NCBI RefSeq assembly: GCF_905404315.1
Contig: NC_066290.1
Coordinates: forward strand, 10,043,453-10,107,452
DNA: 64,000 nucleotides
Direction: 5' to 3'
Source: Leptidea sinapis
Taxonomy: Eukaryota > Arthropoda > Insecta > Lepidoptera > Pieridae
How positions within the stretch are numbered: position 1 is the stretch's first letter; the number at the start of each line of letters is the position of its first letter. Below are positions 54,827 through 64,000 of the stretch, piece by piece. Below the pieces are notes generated by a model that was not told where the DNA came from, ran no database searches, and saw only the letters and a list, made by a program, of their open reading frames with translations. The position numbers were made by a program, and so were the translations under genes.

Positions 54827-55667
54827 TATACAGGGTGTCCAAAAGTTATGAGACATGTAGGGAAAATACCTTAAATATCGTAGATAGTGTATTTTACTGA
54901 AAGAAGACTTTATCTTATTTTTAAAAGTTAGTAATTCTACATTCAAAGATTTTTCTAAAAATTACTTACCTCGTCTGGGAATGGAACCGACTTAAATGTA
55001 AAAAAAAAAACCCCTACTTTTATGACATGTAAATATGAAAAAGTAGTCAATTAAGTGGGTATTTTTTGTAAATTAATTAATTAAATGTTCAAAATGTGAC
55101 CCCTCTTGTCTTACGCAAATCGCCAATCTTTTAATGAGTCCGCAGCCTTTTGATTTTCTTATAATTTTATGGTGAATACTCGATATGATATGGCACAATT
55201 CTGTTTGTAACTCGCCCACGTTCTCGTATCGCTTTTAAAGTAAAAAAAGACTATGCTATAAAGTATTTTAATTATGAAGTGGGTACTTATTTACGAATAA
55301 TCAATGCTATCTATGGAATGATAATATCTCTACTTTTCGGACGTCGTCGTCGGTAATAAATAACTTTCTTGAAATTTGACTCAAACATTTTACGTTGCTC
55401 CTTTCTTTTAAAATACTATCTTACTTAAGAAGAGTTATTAGTTTTTGGCTATTCTTTCGATTGGCATCGTAAAAGTAGGGGTGTTTTTTTTACATTTAAG
55501 TCGGTTCGAGTCCCAGACGAGGCAAGTACCTAATTTTTAGAAAATCTTTGAATGCAGAATTACTAAAATTTTAAAATAAGATAAAGTCATCTTTCAGTAA
55601 AATACCCTATCTACGATATTTAAGGTACTTTCCCTTCATGTCCCATAACTTTGGGACACCCTGTATA
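54827..55667. mobile_element. Tc1/IS630-like element with ~190-bp inverted repeats
   Basis: Ends TATACAGGGTGTCC (54827) and GGACACCCTGTATA (55654-55667). The inverted arms extend about 190 bases each (54831-55020 and 55475-55661) with roughly 90% identity by eye. Between them the minus strand from about 55235 to 55085 reads RYENVGELQTELCHIISSIH and, after a further stretch, CVRQEGSHFEHL, the C-terminal end of a Tc1/IS630-family transposase. The rest of the gene is deleted, so the copy is non-autonomous. Confidence 0.85.
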
Positions 55668-55670
55668 TCA

Positions 55671-55870
55671 TTAACACCTACTCTCGTTCTTTATGCATTT
55701 GCCATCTGCCATCTTACGGGAAGTTTATTTATACCTTTGTGTTAGAACCGCGGAATCGCTAGAAAATTATAGTCGGTTGGGGTCAAGACTTAGGATGTCG
55801 GAAGGTTTAAAATGTAGGTTCTGTAGAGTTAGAACGGTTACTCGGGCCGTTTGAGGTCTTGCGTCGGGGC
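55671..55870. repeat. Duplicated intron-2 segment, copy 2 (right part)
   Basis: Matches 10985-11270 at CCTACTCTCGTT, CATCT(T/C)ACGGGAAGTTTATTTAT, TAGGATGTCGG and CCTGTAGAGTTAGA-like blocks. Confidence 0.65.
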
Positions 55871-55879
55871 TGCCTCTCC

Positions 55880-56370
55880 GCTCTTATTGGGAAAAGTTCA
55901 ATGGAATAGGCATCTGCTGTTATTGCCTGACCAGATCTGAGAAGCTGTAGTGAATATCATCATGAATTTCCCACCAAACAGTTACCATCACTTTTCTATG
56001 GAATACCTGGAATGAGCCATTACGATGTTCGCTAGCGATAATCATATAGAATCCGCTTTTCATTAAACGTCACAATTTGTCTCAAAATCTGTTTGTCAGT
56101 TAAATCACTGGGCACCCCCATTTTATTGATGCAAATGGGACAATATTGTGGCTAAGCCAACATCATACCAAGCCGCTAATTCTTTGGTAGTTAGGTTCAT
56201 CCTTTAGTTGAGGTTTCTCTACGGCAGCGGCTAAACCAAAAACGTGCTGTGCGTTTGTTAGTGGTTATCGTCTTCTAACACGATATTGATATTTCAAACT
56301 GTGTCTACCTTAGTTCGACGCCGATATTCGTATAAATCAAAATTTACTCTAATTTCCGATAAATCCATGT
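55880..56370 (-). pseudogene. mariner transposase, decayed and internally deleted
   Basis: The minus strand from the ATG at about 56369 reads MDLSEIRVNF and LYEYRRRTK, the N terminus of irritans-type mariner transposases in insects. Further on ELAAWYDVG and VIVTFNEKRIL-like pieces and KVMVTVWWEIHDDIHYSFS follow in different frames. Many stops. 56371-56750 shows nothing else. Confidence 0.6.
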
Positions 56371-56754
56371 GTACATTATAACATCCCTATAAAGCCCACT
56401 TAAAAATTATTGACAGTCAAACAATCTAAAGTCGTACATATTTGAAGTCTAGAATGTTCTTTGTGTCATGTAAAAACGTTTTACTCTGATATCTCGCAGC
56501 AAGTAGGTTTTATTTTAATCTGAACTAGTAAGACGTGTTTATTTTAAGCGCAATACGAGTTTATAAGAATTTTAATGGAATTAAGGACAATTTGCTACGA
56601 CGCAAGTAACTTGTTTGCCAAAAAGCAACAAAATAAAATAATACTAGTAACCGGTCGCAACTACGGGGACAGGCTGATATGTGAAAAATAAATTTGAATG
56701 TCACTACAACTAACCAACGACCGGGGGCTTATCATACTAACAGTACTCAGTGCA

Positions 56755-57060
56755 AAATAACGATTCAAGATTTGTATACCGCATTTATTACGCGGTACCT
56801 TCAGCAGAGTTAGACCTCATTCCTGTCGCCGATTTCCACCTTCGCACAACACAGCACAATCTTGGATATCATCCCCACCACTGTGATGTCTGGTCTTCCT
56901 CTACAGTGAGGTTTTCAAGAAACTTTCTTCCACGTACAACCAAGCTGTGGAATGAGCATCCTTGTGTGGTGTTTCCGGGACAATACGACAATAATGACTT
57001 TGAAAAATTCGTACACCTTTCTAAAATGCCGGCAACGGTCCTGTGATACCTTTGGTGTCG
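56755..57060 (+). pseudogene. LINE C-terminal fragment (FLPRTTKLWNE family)
   Basis: An open 98-residue plus-strand frame reads FVYRIYYAVPSAELDLIPVA, GYHPHHCDVWSSST and RNFLPRTTKLWNEHPCVVFP, the C terminus of a LINE RT. It stands 80 bases before exon 3 of ECI1-B on the same strand. The opposite-strand relative is at 20054-20345. Confidence 0.75.
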
Positions 57061-57141
57061 TAAAAGAGTGTGACTTATTGCTCTTCCATGAAAAAAAAAT
57101 GGACACTGTCGAGCAACTGTGAAAAATAATTTATGTTTCAG

Positions 57142-57354
57142 GGTCATGCACCTGCAGGCGGGTGTTTATTATCAATGTCCTGTGAGTATAGAGTGATGGT
57201 GTCTGGCAAATATACAATCGGACTGAATGAGACGGCTCTAGGAATAGTTGCACCACGTTGGTTTATGGATACCATGCGTAATACGATATCACAAAGGGAA
57301 ACAGAATTTGCGCTCACAACTGGTAGAATGTTCACCGTGGATGAAGCTTTAAAG
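57142..57354 (+). CDS. ECI1: ECI1-B, third coding exon
   Basis: Acceptor TTATGTTTCAG, donor GTAGCT; 71 codons, phase 0 at both ends. It encodes GHAPAGGCLLSMSCEYRVM, with the Gly-Gly of the second oxyanion-hole strand and helix, then the loop with the probable catalytic Glu (IGLNETALGIVAPRWFMD) and the helix TMRNTISQRETEFALTTGRM. All expected family residues are present, in contrast to copy A. The assignment of the Glu as catalytic is from recollection of the mitochondrial isomerase family. Confidence 0.93.
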
Positions 57355-57485
57355 GTAGCTTAAACTTATTTAATGTTCAAAAAAATCGGCAAAGGTTTAA
57401 AATAGTAAATTAAGTTTAAAATTTAAACAAAATATTAAAAGTTATATTAACATTATTTTGTATATATTCATATTTTTCAACACAG

Positions 57486-57746
57486 GTGGGCCTCATAGAT
57501 GAAACAGCGGCAGACAAAGAAGACGCTATCAAGAAATGCAAAGGTTTTATCAAGAAGTTTGACAGAATCCCTTCTCTAGCCCGCGGTGTCACAAAACAAG
57601 GTATTCGAGCTGAACCAATCAAGTGGCTACAAGACAACAGAGAAGCGGACACAAATGTGTTCCTAGGTTTTCTAAAGAATCCAAAAGTACAAGAATCATT
57701 GGAGATATATATTCAAGCTATGAAAGCAAGGTCAGCCAATAAATGA
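57486..57746 (+). CDS. ECI1: ECI1-B, terminal exon 4
   Basis: Acceptor TTCAACACAG; 86 codons plus TGA. It encodes VGLIDETAADKEDAIKKCK to the C terminus (YIQAMKARSANK), the helical region that packs against the active site and mediates trimer contacts in this superfamily. The intron before it is only 131 bases. The first AATAAA downstream is at 57883-57888, the probable poly(A) signal. Confidence 0.93.
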   Translation: MGLIDETAADKEDAIKKCKGFIKKFDRIPSLARGVTKQGIRAEPIKWLQDNREADTNVFLGFLKNPKVQESLEIYIQAMKARSANK

Positions 57747-57882
57747 GTAGGCTATAAATAATTGATGTATTAAGTTAAATGTTTTTATTGATATAATATT
57801 TTTATACCCAGTTCTTTACCTATATTATTATAGTATTTTATACGAATAATAATTGACATAATATCTATTCGATGTCTATTCT

Positions 57883-57888
57883 AATAAA
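57883..57888 (+). terminator. Candidate poly(A) signal of ECI1-B
   Basis: AATAAA about 140 bases after the stop codon. Beyond it 57890-58500 is AT-rich with nothing recognised. Confidence 0.55.
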
Positions 57889-58826
57889 TGACATGAGATT
57901 GTATTTAATGTTTGTTTTATTAAATTCTATTTTAAAAAAAGTGTGTGCTTGTAATATTAACGCGCGATTGAAGTAAAGCTTAATAATAATTAACTTTAGG
58001 AATAATTAACAGATACATTAATATATTACACTAAATAACTTCATCTTTTTAGCAATGTTGGCATTTTCTCTACATAAATTAAAAGAATGCCTTTAAGTAT
58101 AATAAATATTATTATGTAATCAGGTGAGATTTTATATATCTAACAAAAAAATATATGTTATATTTTGATATTATTATTCATCAGAAAAAAAACACTTATT
58201 ATTTTTACAGGTCAGGTCATTATCAGGATCTTGATTTTCTCTTTTATGCTTATTGATTGATGAAACAGTAAAATTTTCCTGGGATTACGCCATTTTATTT
58301 GACTGATTATTATTTTCATTCTATATTATAATTCATTCATACCATTCGCGCATTTTAAAATATTCACTCATTAAATAAAATAATTGATAATATGAAATTG
58401 AAGGTTATATGAGCACATATTAATTTTTTTTTCTATCCTTTGCCTATCCTAATAATGGATGAAGAAACCAATGATATTATAGTATTAAAAGAGGTAGATA
58501 TGTCACTAGCGCGCCGAAAATCAATCGCCTAAATTGAGTCAATTGGTTCCTTTTGTCGTAGTCGCTCTCTCGATACGAAAACGGTACACACGCGTTTGTT
58601 GTTGACAGAATTGCTTACAATTTGATATAGGTACAACATTAAAATGCCGTCTTGTGTTATGGGAAGAAAGAATCATAGAATTACATACCACAGTTAAGAA
58701 ATCATGAATTATAACATTTTATTAGATTTCATAATTTAACTAACAAAATAAATATGTTGCCATGACAACGCCTATCGCCGCCAAGCCGATCATAGATTAA
58801 CGTACAGAAATGACAAAATATTGATG

Positions 58827-59140
58827 CTGTCTGTTGCGGGATGATCGAGGTAGAATATTTTAGGAAATCATGTAAAAAAGTAATTGTTGCAGTGAATGTA
58901 ATAATTTTTAATAAACAAGTGCGTATATAGGTAGCTGAACTATCAAACTACTAAAACAAGTTTTAGGGTAGGTAGCGGATGTAGAAAGTGAGTGCTATTT
59001 GTTTACGTAGGAGTTTTTTCAGTATATCCCTTGCTAACTGCAGAAGAATCAATGGATCATTTTCTTCTTCTCCCATTACATTATTGTAATAAATCTTCAA
59101 CAAAAATACATTCATAAATAATATAAGATACAAAAAATAA
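58827..59140. repeat. Dispersed repeat S, copy 2
   Basis: Same blocks as 25613-25960 in the same order and strand. A short start MPSCVMGRKNH at 58643, about 180 bases upstream, vaguely recalls a THAP-domain N terminus but lacks the second Cys. The rest of 58500-58826 is unremarkable. Confidence 0.7.
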
Positions 59141-59202
59141 TAATTGTAATCTTAAAATTTTTTGGGAGCCGTTGTTAGTAAAATTGTAAAAATGGGACTC
59201 TT

Positions 59203-59230
59203 ACCGAAAGGTATCTATATACCTTTCGGT
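59203..59230. repeat. 12-bp hairpin
   Basis: ACCGAAAGGTAT, CTAT loop, exact reverse complement. Surroundings (59141-60264) are AT-rich intergenic DNA with no gene seen. Confidence 0.9.
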
Positions 59231-60264
59231 TTTGTTTTGGTGTATGTATGTTTATTTTATTATTTTATACATAAATAATTAATATCATCAATGTGGCTAT
59301 ATATTATAATCAATATTAAATTATTTTTTATAAAATCAATGACACATTATCTACCTAATTTCAATGCAGTTTTACTACTTTATAGCTTTTACTACATGAA
59401 CTAATGAATGAATCGTAATTTAGGCATAAATCACGGTGTACGGTAAAAAATCATATCTGATGAATTAACTGTATTTTCTCTATACAAATACGAAGCAATT
59501 AGCAAATTAGAGGTATCTCTTTTTCGCTTGCGATAATTGCATTTAATATCCTTCTTTGACGTGTAATTGTAATGTACACTACATTGCTATTGCAATGTTA
59601 AATTATTCATGTGTGCGTTTGTGTATCATTTTCAAACTTCGAATGTTGTCTACGTAACCTATACTTAACTCTATACTTTTAAATATCATTGGAAGAAACC
59701 AAAAATTAATTAACGAATGTCGCAAATGTCAGAAAAATTATGTTAACTTATTTATTACAAAAGTAGTAATAAATAAGCAAATTATACACTTGGAGATTTT
59801 CAAAAAATATTACTGAGCATATTGAAATGTTTTTTTAACACCATAAAATTATAACGGCGAAAAAAATTGTTTCAACTGACTGACTAAAAATATCTAAGTT
59901 ACCCCCAAGTCGCGCCTAAAGAAGTTTTACTTCAAAAATCGCACCGTTGCATTGATTTCAAAATTGCATTATTCCTTATAAAATTATTTTGAGATTTCTT
60001 GAATGATTGGCAATATGAATATTATAGAAAATGCGAAAAAATATTTCTGGAGTTCCGTAAAATATACTTTAATTTTTTCTTCTTCGTTTTGACGTTCTGT
60101 GACATCAACGTAACGTTTCACCAGTGACCAAACGCGAGACATAATATTATCTGTGCTCGTTATATCACCCACGCGCCACTCCACTTCATGTAAACAAGGT
60201 CCAACGACATCTCTTTCACACGTCTAGTCACACACACTCTTTTGTTTTCTATCTTGGTATGAAA

Positions 60265-60616
60265 TGATATAATCGGGCTACATTCCGCAACTCGACGATT
60301 GTGTGCCTATTTTGCGTGTGTGGGGATATATTTGATATTCCTGCAACCCCAATTCATCCAGAAACCTTATCAACCTCCTCTCCTTCTTAAAGACTTTCAG
60401 GAGTTTGTTTGGGCTACCAAGATGTTGAGCCCGGTAAGTTGCTACACCTGGACAATGCAGAAGTACACGCGCAGCAGTTTCTTCTGCCACCATGCAGGCC
60501 TTGCACAGGGGGCTGTCAGTTGTCTATATTCAATTGAAGTTTATTATAAGGACCGTGCCCAGTTAGGACCGTTATTTGTCTAAGTTGTATTCTATTGAGA
60601 CAGCAAGGAGATTTGC
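60265..60616 (-). pseudogene. LOA-like LINE 3' fragment (same family as element E)
   Basis: The minus strand reads VAEETAARVLLHCPGVATYR and AQHLGSPNKLLKVFK, the C-terminal zinc region found at 1294-1740 (there AEETAAHIILEC...YRAKHLGSP). Tail sequences CGGGCTAC(A)TTCCGCAACTCGACGA are shared. 5'-truncated just upstream; followed directly by the tail of element H. Confidence 0.8.
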
Positions 60617-60813
60617 CATATCAAATCAAATCATTTATTAATAACACCATGTTACAAGTCAAAAAGCAAAAATAGGTCAATTTAAAATTCAAATTATCAT
60701 TTTACATAGGTAGGTACCTACCTCACAATAATACAGTATTATGTAATTATATATTCTTATGTATATAAAGAAAATAAATATTTTTTACGTGTTGTAAAAT
60801 AAGTTTTACCTAG

Positions 60814-61397
60814 TCAAATAACTGGCATCTTGTAGAACTCCTCAACTGAGTAAAACGTATGTTCGAGAAGCCATTTTCGGAGTTGTGTCTTAAACACCGT
60901 TGTGGAAGTTGCATCTTTCTTAATCGAGTTCGGCAGCTTGTTATACACAGATGGACCCATTATGTATACTGATCTCTCCGATTTACGCAGCTTATAGTCT
61001 GGTGTGACCAGTAAATGTGCGAGATTGTTGCTGCGTAAAGATCTAGATGTATTAAAACCTTTCTGTCGGAAGAGGTTTATATTATTATACGTGTACAGTG
61101 CTATTTGATAAATCAGCTCGCAAGGTAGAGGCATGATTTGAAGTTCTCTAAACAGCTCTCTACAAGAAACATCGTTTCTGCATGACAAAGGCTCGCCCAA
61201 CGTCCGCGGCCCGCGCCCAGAGCTCCGCACCGTAGGTGAGATTGCTGTGGACGGTAGCGTGATAGCACGTTGCGAGATGCAGTGCTGGCGAGCCGGCGTA
61301 ATGCAAAGCAGGCACGACCAAGTCTAGAGCAGTGGTCGTCAATGTGGACATCCCAGGTGAGGCTACTATCTAAATAAAATCCGAGCAATTTTGTTGA
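60814..61397 (-). pseudogene. LINE H ORF2, C-terminal part
   Basis: Follows the RT after one in-frame TAA at about 61397 (EMV stop STKLLGFYLD). The thumb block LGFYLDSSLTWDVHIDDHC is readable. A frameshift near 61240 moves the frame to LTYGAELWARAADVGRAFVM and then to RELQIMPLPCELIYQIALYT and RKSERSVYIMGPSVYNKLP. Stops and shifts make this end non-functional. Confidence 0.75.
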
Positions 61398-62570
61398 TTA
61401 TACCATCTCTAGTGGGGCATCGCCCGCGGTGACTGTGAGAGGCGGCGGTGGTGTACCATTCAGGTAGAAGGACATAAAGCAAGTTTTATCTCTATTCAGA
61501 GCCAGACCGTTTGATCGGAACCACTGCTCAAGTTTTTGAACAATTGAGTTTAGCCTCTGCTGCAACTCGTATGTTGTCGGTGCGGTGACAATGGCGGCGA
61601 CGTCGTCTGCGTGCATAAATACCTCTGCGTCGCCGACCGCGTCGGGCAAGTCGTTTAACAGAAGGCTGAACAGAGTGTTGGACAGACAAGTGCCCTGGGG
61701 GACTCCGAGGGTCGTGACCATCTCAGATGACCTTAAACTTCCGTTTTGCCCTACAACAGTCTGAGATCTCTTGGACAAGAATGAGGTTAGTAAGGACAGT
61801 GCCGGGCCGCGTATACCGTAGAAGTTAAGTTTATTAGAGATAAGGTTGTGATCAGCTGTGTCAAACGCGCGTGAGAGGTCGCAGCACAGGAGAGCGACGT
61901 GCTGGCCCGCCTCACGTGCGACCAGCACGCGCCATACCACCTCGCGCACCAGGTCCGTAGTGGCGCGTCCGGCTCTGTAAGCGTATTGCCTATCAGTCAT
62001 CAAGTCGCGATCTCCTATGAAGGACAGGACCCTGTGGTTCAAGCCCACTTCGAATATTTTGCTGATGGCGGGAACTACCGATATCGGCCGGTAAGACTTG
62101 TTGTCAACTTTTTTGCCTTTGCCTTTATATAGCGGGGCTATTTTTACTCGCTTGAGAGCAGGGGGATATATACCCTTGCGAATGCAGGCGTTAAAAAGGT
62201 AGGCTATTATGCACGCAAGTGGGTTCGCGACGGCACGGAGTAGGTTAGCTGATATACCATACAAGTCTGTACTCTTCTTAGGGGCTATGTACTTATTTAC
62301 AATAAGCAGTATCCAGTCTGGGGTAAAAAACGTAAGCCGTATCGACGAGTTACATCCATTCGATTTAGTACAGAAACAGTTGTATGCGCAAGCAATATCA
62401 GCCAACGGGGCGCTGCACTTGCTGGCGGCGGTTGTGAACTCGAGATTCATCGCATCTACCAACTGCTGCTTAGTGCTAAAAGGAGCTCCATCAGCGTCCC
62501 GTATAAGGTCGGTATAATCGATTCTCTCACGGTTTCCTCGGCCAAGTTCTGAATTAATTATATTCCACAT
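61398..62570 (-). pseudogene. LINE H ORF2, reverse transcriptase
   Basis: A 390-residue open frame: APLYKGKGKKVDNKSYRPIS, YAYRAGRATTDLVREVV, LCCDLSRAFDTADHNLI (first catalytic Asp), LGVPQGTCLSNTLFSLLLND, the catalytic box MHADDVAA, and RSNGLALNRDKTCFMSF. The residue before ADD is His rather than the common Tyr or Phe. The fold is otherwise complete. Confidence 0.85.
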
Positions 62571-62698
62571 ACATTTCGCTTTATTCGGATGGTCACGAAT
62601 CAGACCAGAGTAGTAATTAGTTCTTTTCTCTTTTACAGTGTATTATATTTATTTGAATATTGTTCGGCGATAGCAATTAGGTCAGTATTATTAGGAAA

Positions 62699-63857
62699 CT
62701 ATTTTTTTAAGTTTAAGACGTCTAATAACAGATTTTTAAAATTTCTTACTTCGCTATCGATCCAAAAATTTTGTTTAGGTATGTATGGCAGTTTTTTAAG
62801 TGGAAAACTTACTTCAAATTTATTAACTATTAGGGCCAGCAGAGCTTCTGCTAGCGCATGACAGTCATTTCCTACGCGCTCTACTAATGATTCCCAGTCG
62901 ACTGATTCAAGGGCTTTCGAAAGGTTTGCTTTATTCGCTACTGTGAACAAGCGTCTTATAGAGAACTTAGGTGGTGGCGTGGCGTTACGTGAGATGGTCA
63001 AGCGCTGAGCATCGTGGTCGCTCAGGTGCGTCACGACGCCGGAGACACTAGCGACACATTCCTCGGGGAGATTGGAGTACACGTGGTCTAGTAGAGAACC
63101 AGTGTTTCCCTCTAGTCTAGTAGGAAAGTCGACTAGTTGTCTGAAATTGTGCCTAGATAATATATCTAATAATTCCTTTTTAATTTTAGAGTTTTTTAAT
63201 AAATTAATATTAATGGCGCCCATTATTATTGCATCAAGGCCTTCGACACATATTTTTGATAAAAGTTTCTCAAATAGTTTTAAGTATGTGCTATCATCAG
63301 TGAGATTGGAGTGATAAAATTCCGACAGTTAATATATTTTCTATAACAAGATGCACTGCACAGACGTCAAATAATTGCTCCTGCGATAGATCACAATAGT
63401 CTGGTTTATTTAATACCTTAATACCGGCGCGGACGTATATGCAACTTCCACCACGGATGATCGTTGGTCTGCAATAACTAGATATAAGGTCAAAATTATT
63501 TAGTGTAACAGACGCTAGTTCGTAGCTTCTAAGCCAGTGCTCTGTCATAATTATTACATCGCAGCACAAGTTTTTTGTTAGAAGTACTTCCAACTTCTTC
63601 GTTTTTGCGGTTAGTCCTCTGATGTTCTGGTGGCAGATGGATAGTTGCACGTTATTGTGAATGCACTGCGGAGACAGCGGCGGGGGCGGGGGCGGACACG
63701 ATGGTCGATGCGCTGCGGGGGCGGCCGGTAGCCGCGGGACTGCTGCTACCGCCGGGGCCGCGAGTGCTGTAGTTGCCGCCTGTGCTCTTGGGATTGCGTG
63801 GCGGCGCCTGGGTGGACGCACCTTGCGCGCGTCCGACGTCGCGCCGAAACCACTCAC
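62699..63857 (-). pseudogene. LINE H ORF2, APE-type endonuclease and linker
   Basis: The frame 63857-63297 has an Ala/Pro-rich start and then QLSICHQNIRGLTAKTKKLE and IIMTEHWLRSYEL, the first endonuclease motifs. After a break near 63300 the frame 63223-62699 reads MGAININLLKNSKIKKELLD, LLDHVYSNLP and THLSDHDAQ. The motif usually written GDFN reads GAIN, so a catalytic Asp is lost, although SDH is kept. The linker continues to WIDSEVRNFKNLLLD. Confidence 0.75.
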
Positions 63858-64000
63858 TGATTTCTGTACCGGAAGGCCAGTTTACGGCTGTCATGAAATG
63901 TCGAATTGACTGCACGGTACGGAGATAGAGAACGACGAGTAGTGGGTATGGGAAAGTGTTAGTTTTCTTGCGTGATAGCTAGGGCCTGGTTTCTTTTTAC

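Larger units (their letters stand above)
60617..63950 (-). mobile_element. CR1/I-like LINE, nearly complete ORF2 (element H)
   Basis: The 3' end is a repeated ATCAAATCAAATCA tail at 60617-60632. On the minus strand: endonuclease (63857-63225), linker (63223-62699), RT (62570-61398) and thumb to C terminus (61397-60814). The 5' region (63640-63915) is GC-rich and codes for Ala/Pro-rich sequence in two frames. It may continue past the right edge. Confidence 0.85.

Noticed and set aside
58643..58695. THAP-domain gene start (MPSCVMGRKNH)
   Set aside because: The second Cys and the downstream His/Phe-Pro positions of a THAP domain are missing and the frame stops at once.
63661..63909. Gly/Arg-rich ORF on the plus strand
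   Set aside because: It is the complement of the Ala/Pro-rich start of LINE H and is low complexity.

Overview
This 64 kb window looks like repeat-rich lepidopteran (moth or butterfly) DNA. It has AT-rich intergenic sequence, one intron-containing nuclear-encoded mitochondrial gene, and many broken retrotransposons of kinds common in Lepidoptera (LOA/R1-like, Jockey/CR1-like, DIRS, BEL/Pao, mariner). I saw no bacterial operons, tRNA genes, rRNA genes or CRISPR arrays. The taxon is my inference from remembered element families; no search was run.

The only host gene I recognise with confidence is enoyl-CoA delta-isomerase 1 (ECI1; mitochondrial 3,2-trans-enoyl-CoA isomerase, used in beta-oxidation of unsaturated fatty acids). 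It is present twice on the + strand. The downstream copy (B) has four coding exons (42568-42798, 44202-44348, 57142-57354, 57486-57746), all with phase-0 junctions, giving a 281-residue protein with an apparent mitochondrial presequence. The upstream copy (A) shows only its last two exons (12921-13133, 16854-17114); its first two are probably left of the window. Copy A has changed residues in the crotonase oxyanion-hole motif and around the catalytic loop.

Layout. 1-9640: a nest of LINEs on the minus strand, with a LOA-like element (1219-8831) split by a younger Jockey-like element (4141-6614) and flanked by two overlapping pieces of another Jockey-like copy. 9640-12920: intron 2 of ECI1-A, with a segment (10241-11270) that recurs in intron 2 of ECI1-B. 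13134-16853: intron 3 of ECI1-A, swollen by LINEs. 17115-21070: intergenic, with a broken mariner, a Crypton-like recombinase fragment, LINE pieces and one unrecognised candidate exon. 21448-25019: fragments of a Polinton/Maverick-like (virus-derived) element, partly in tandem duplicate. 25500-30000: MITE, LINE and P-type transposase remnants and a foldback. 30202-34695: a DIRS tyrosine-recombinase retrotransposon carrying a piece of CR1-like ORF1. 35200-40905: two LINEs on opposite strands, one split by a third. 40906-57746: ECI1-B, whose 12.8 kb intron 2 holds a mariner, a MITE, a young BEL/Pao LTR element, a long-TIR Tc1-like element, another mariner and a LINE tail. 57750-64000: intergenic repeats and a CR1-like LINE reaching the right edge.

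The transposable elements are nearly all defective (stops, frameshifts, lost catalytic residues). The BEL/Pao copy is the most recent arrival judging by its near-identical LTRs, yet its polyprotein is also broken. The most biologically interesting material is the diverged ECI1 paralogue, the duplicated Polinton-like protease/capsid junction, and the mixed DIRS/CR1 element.
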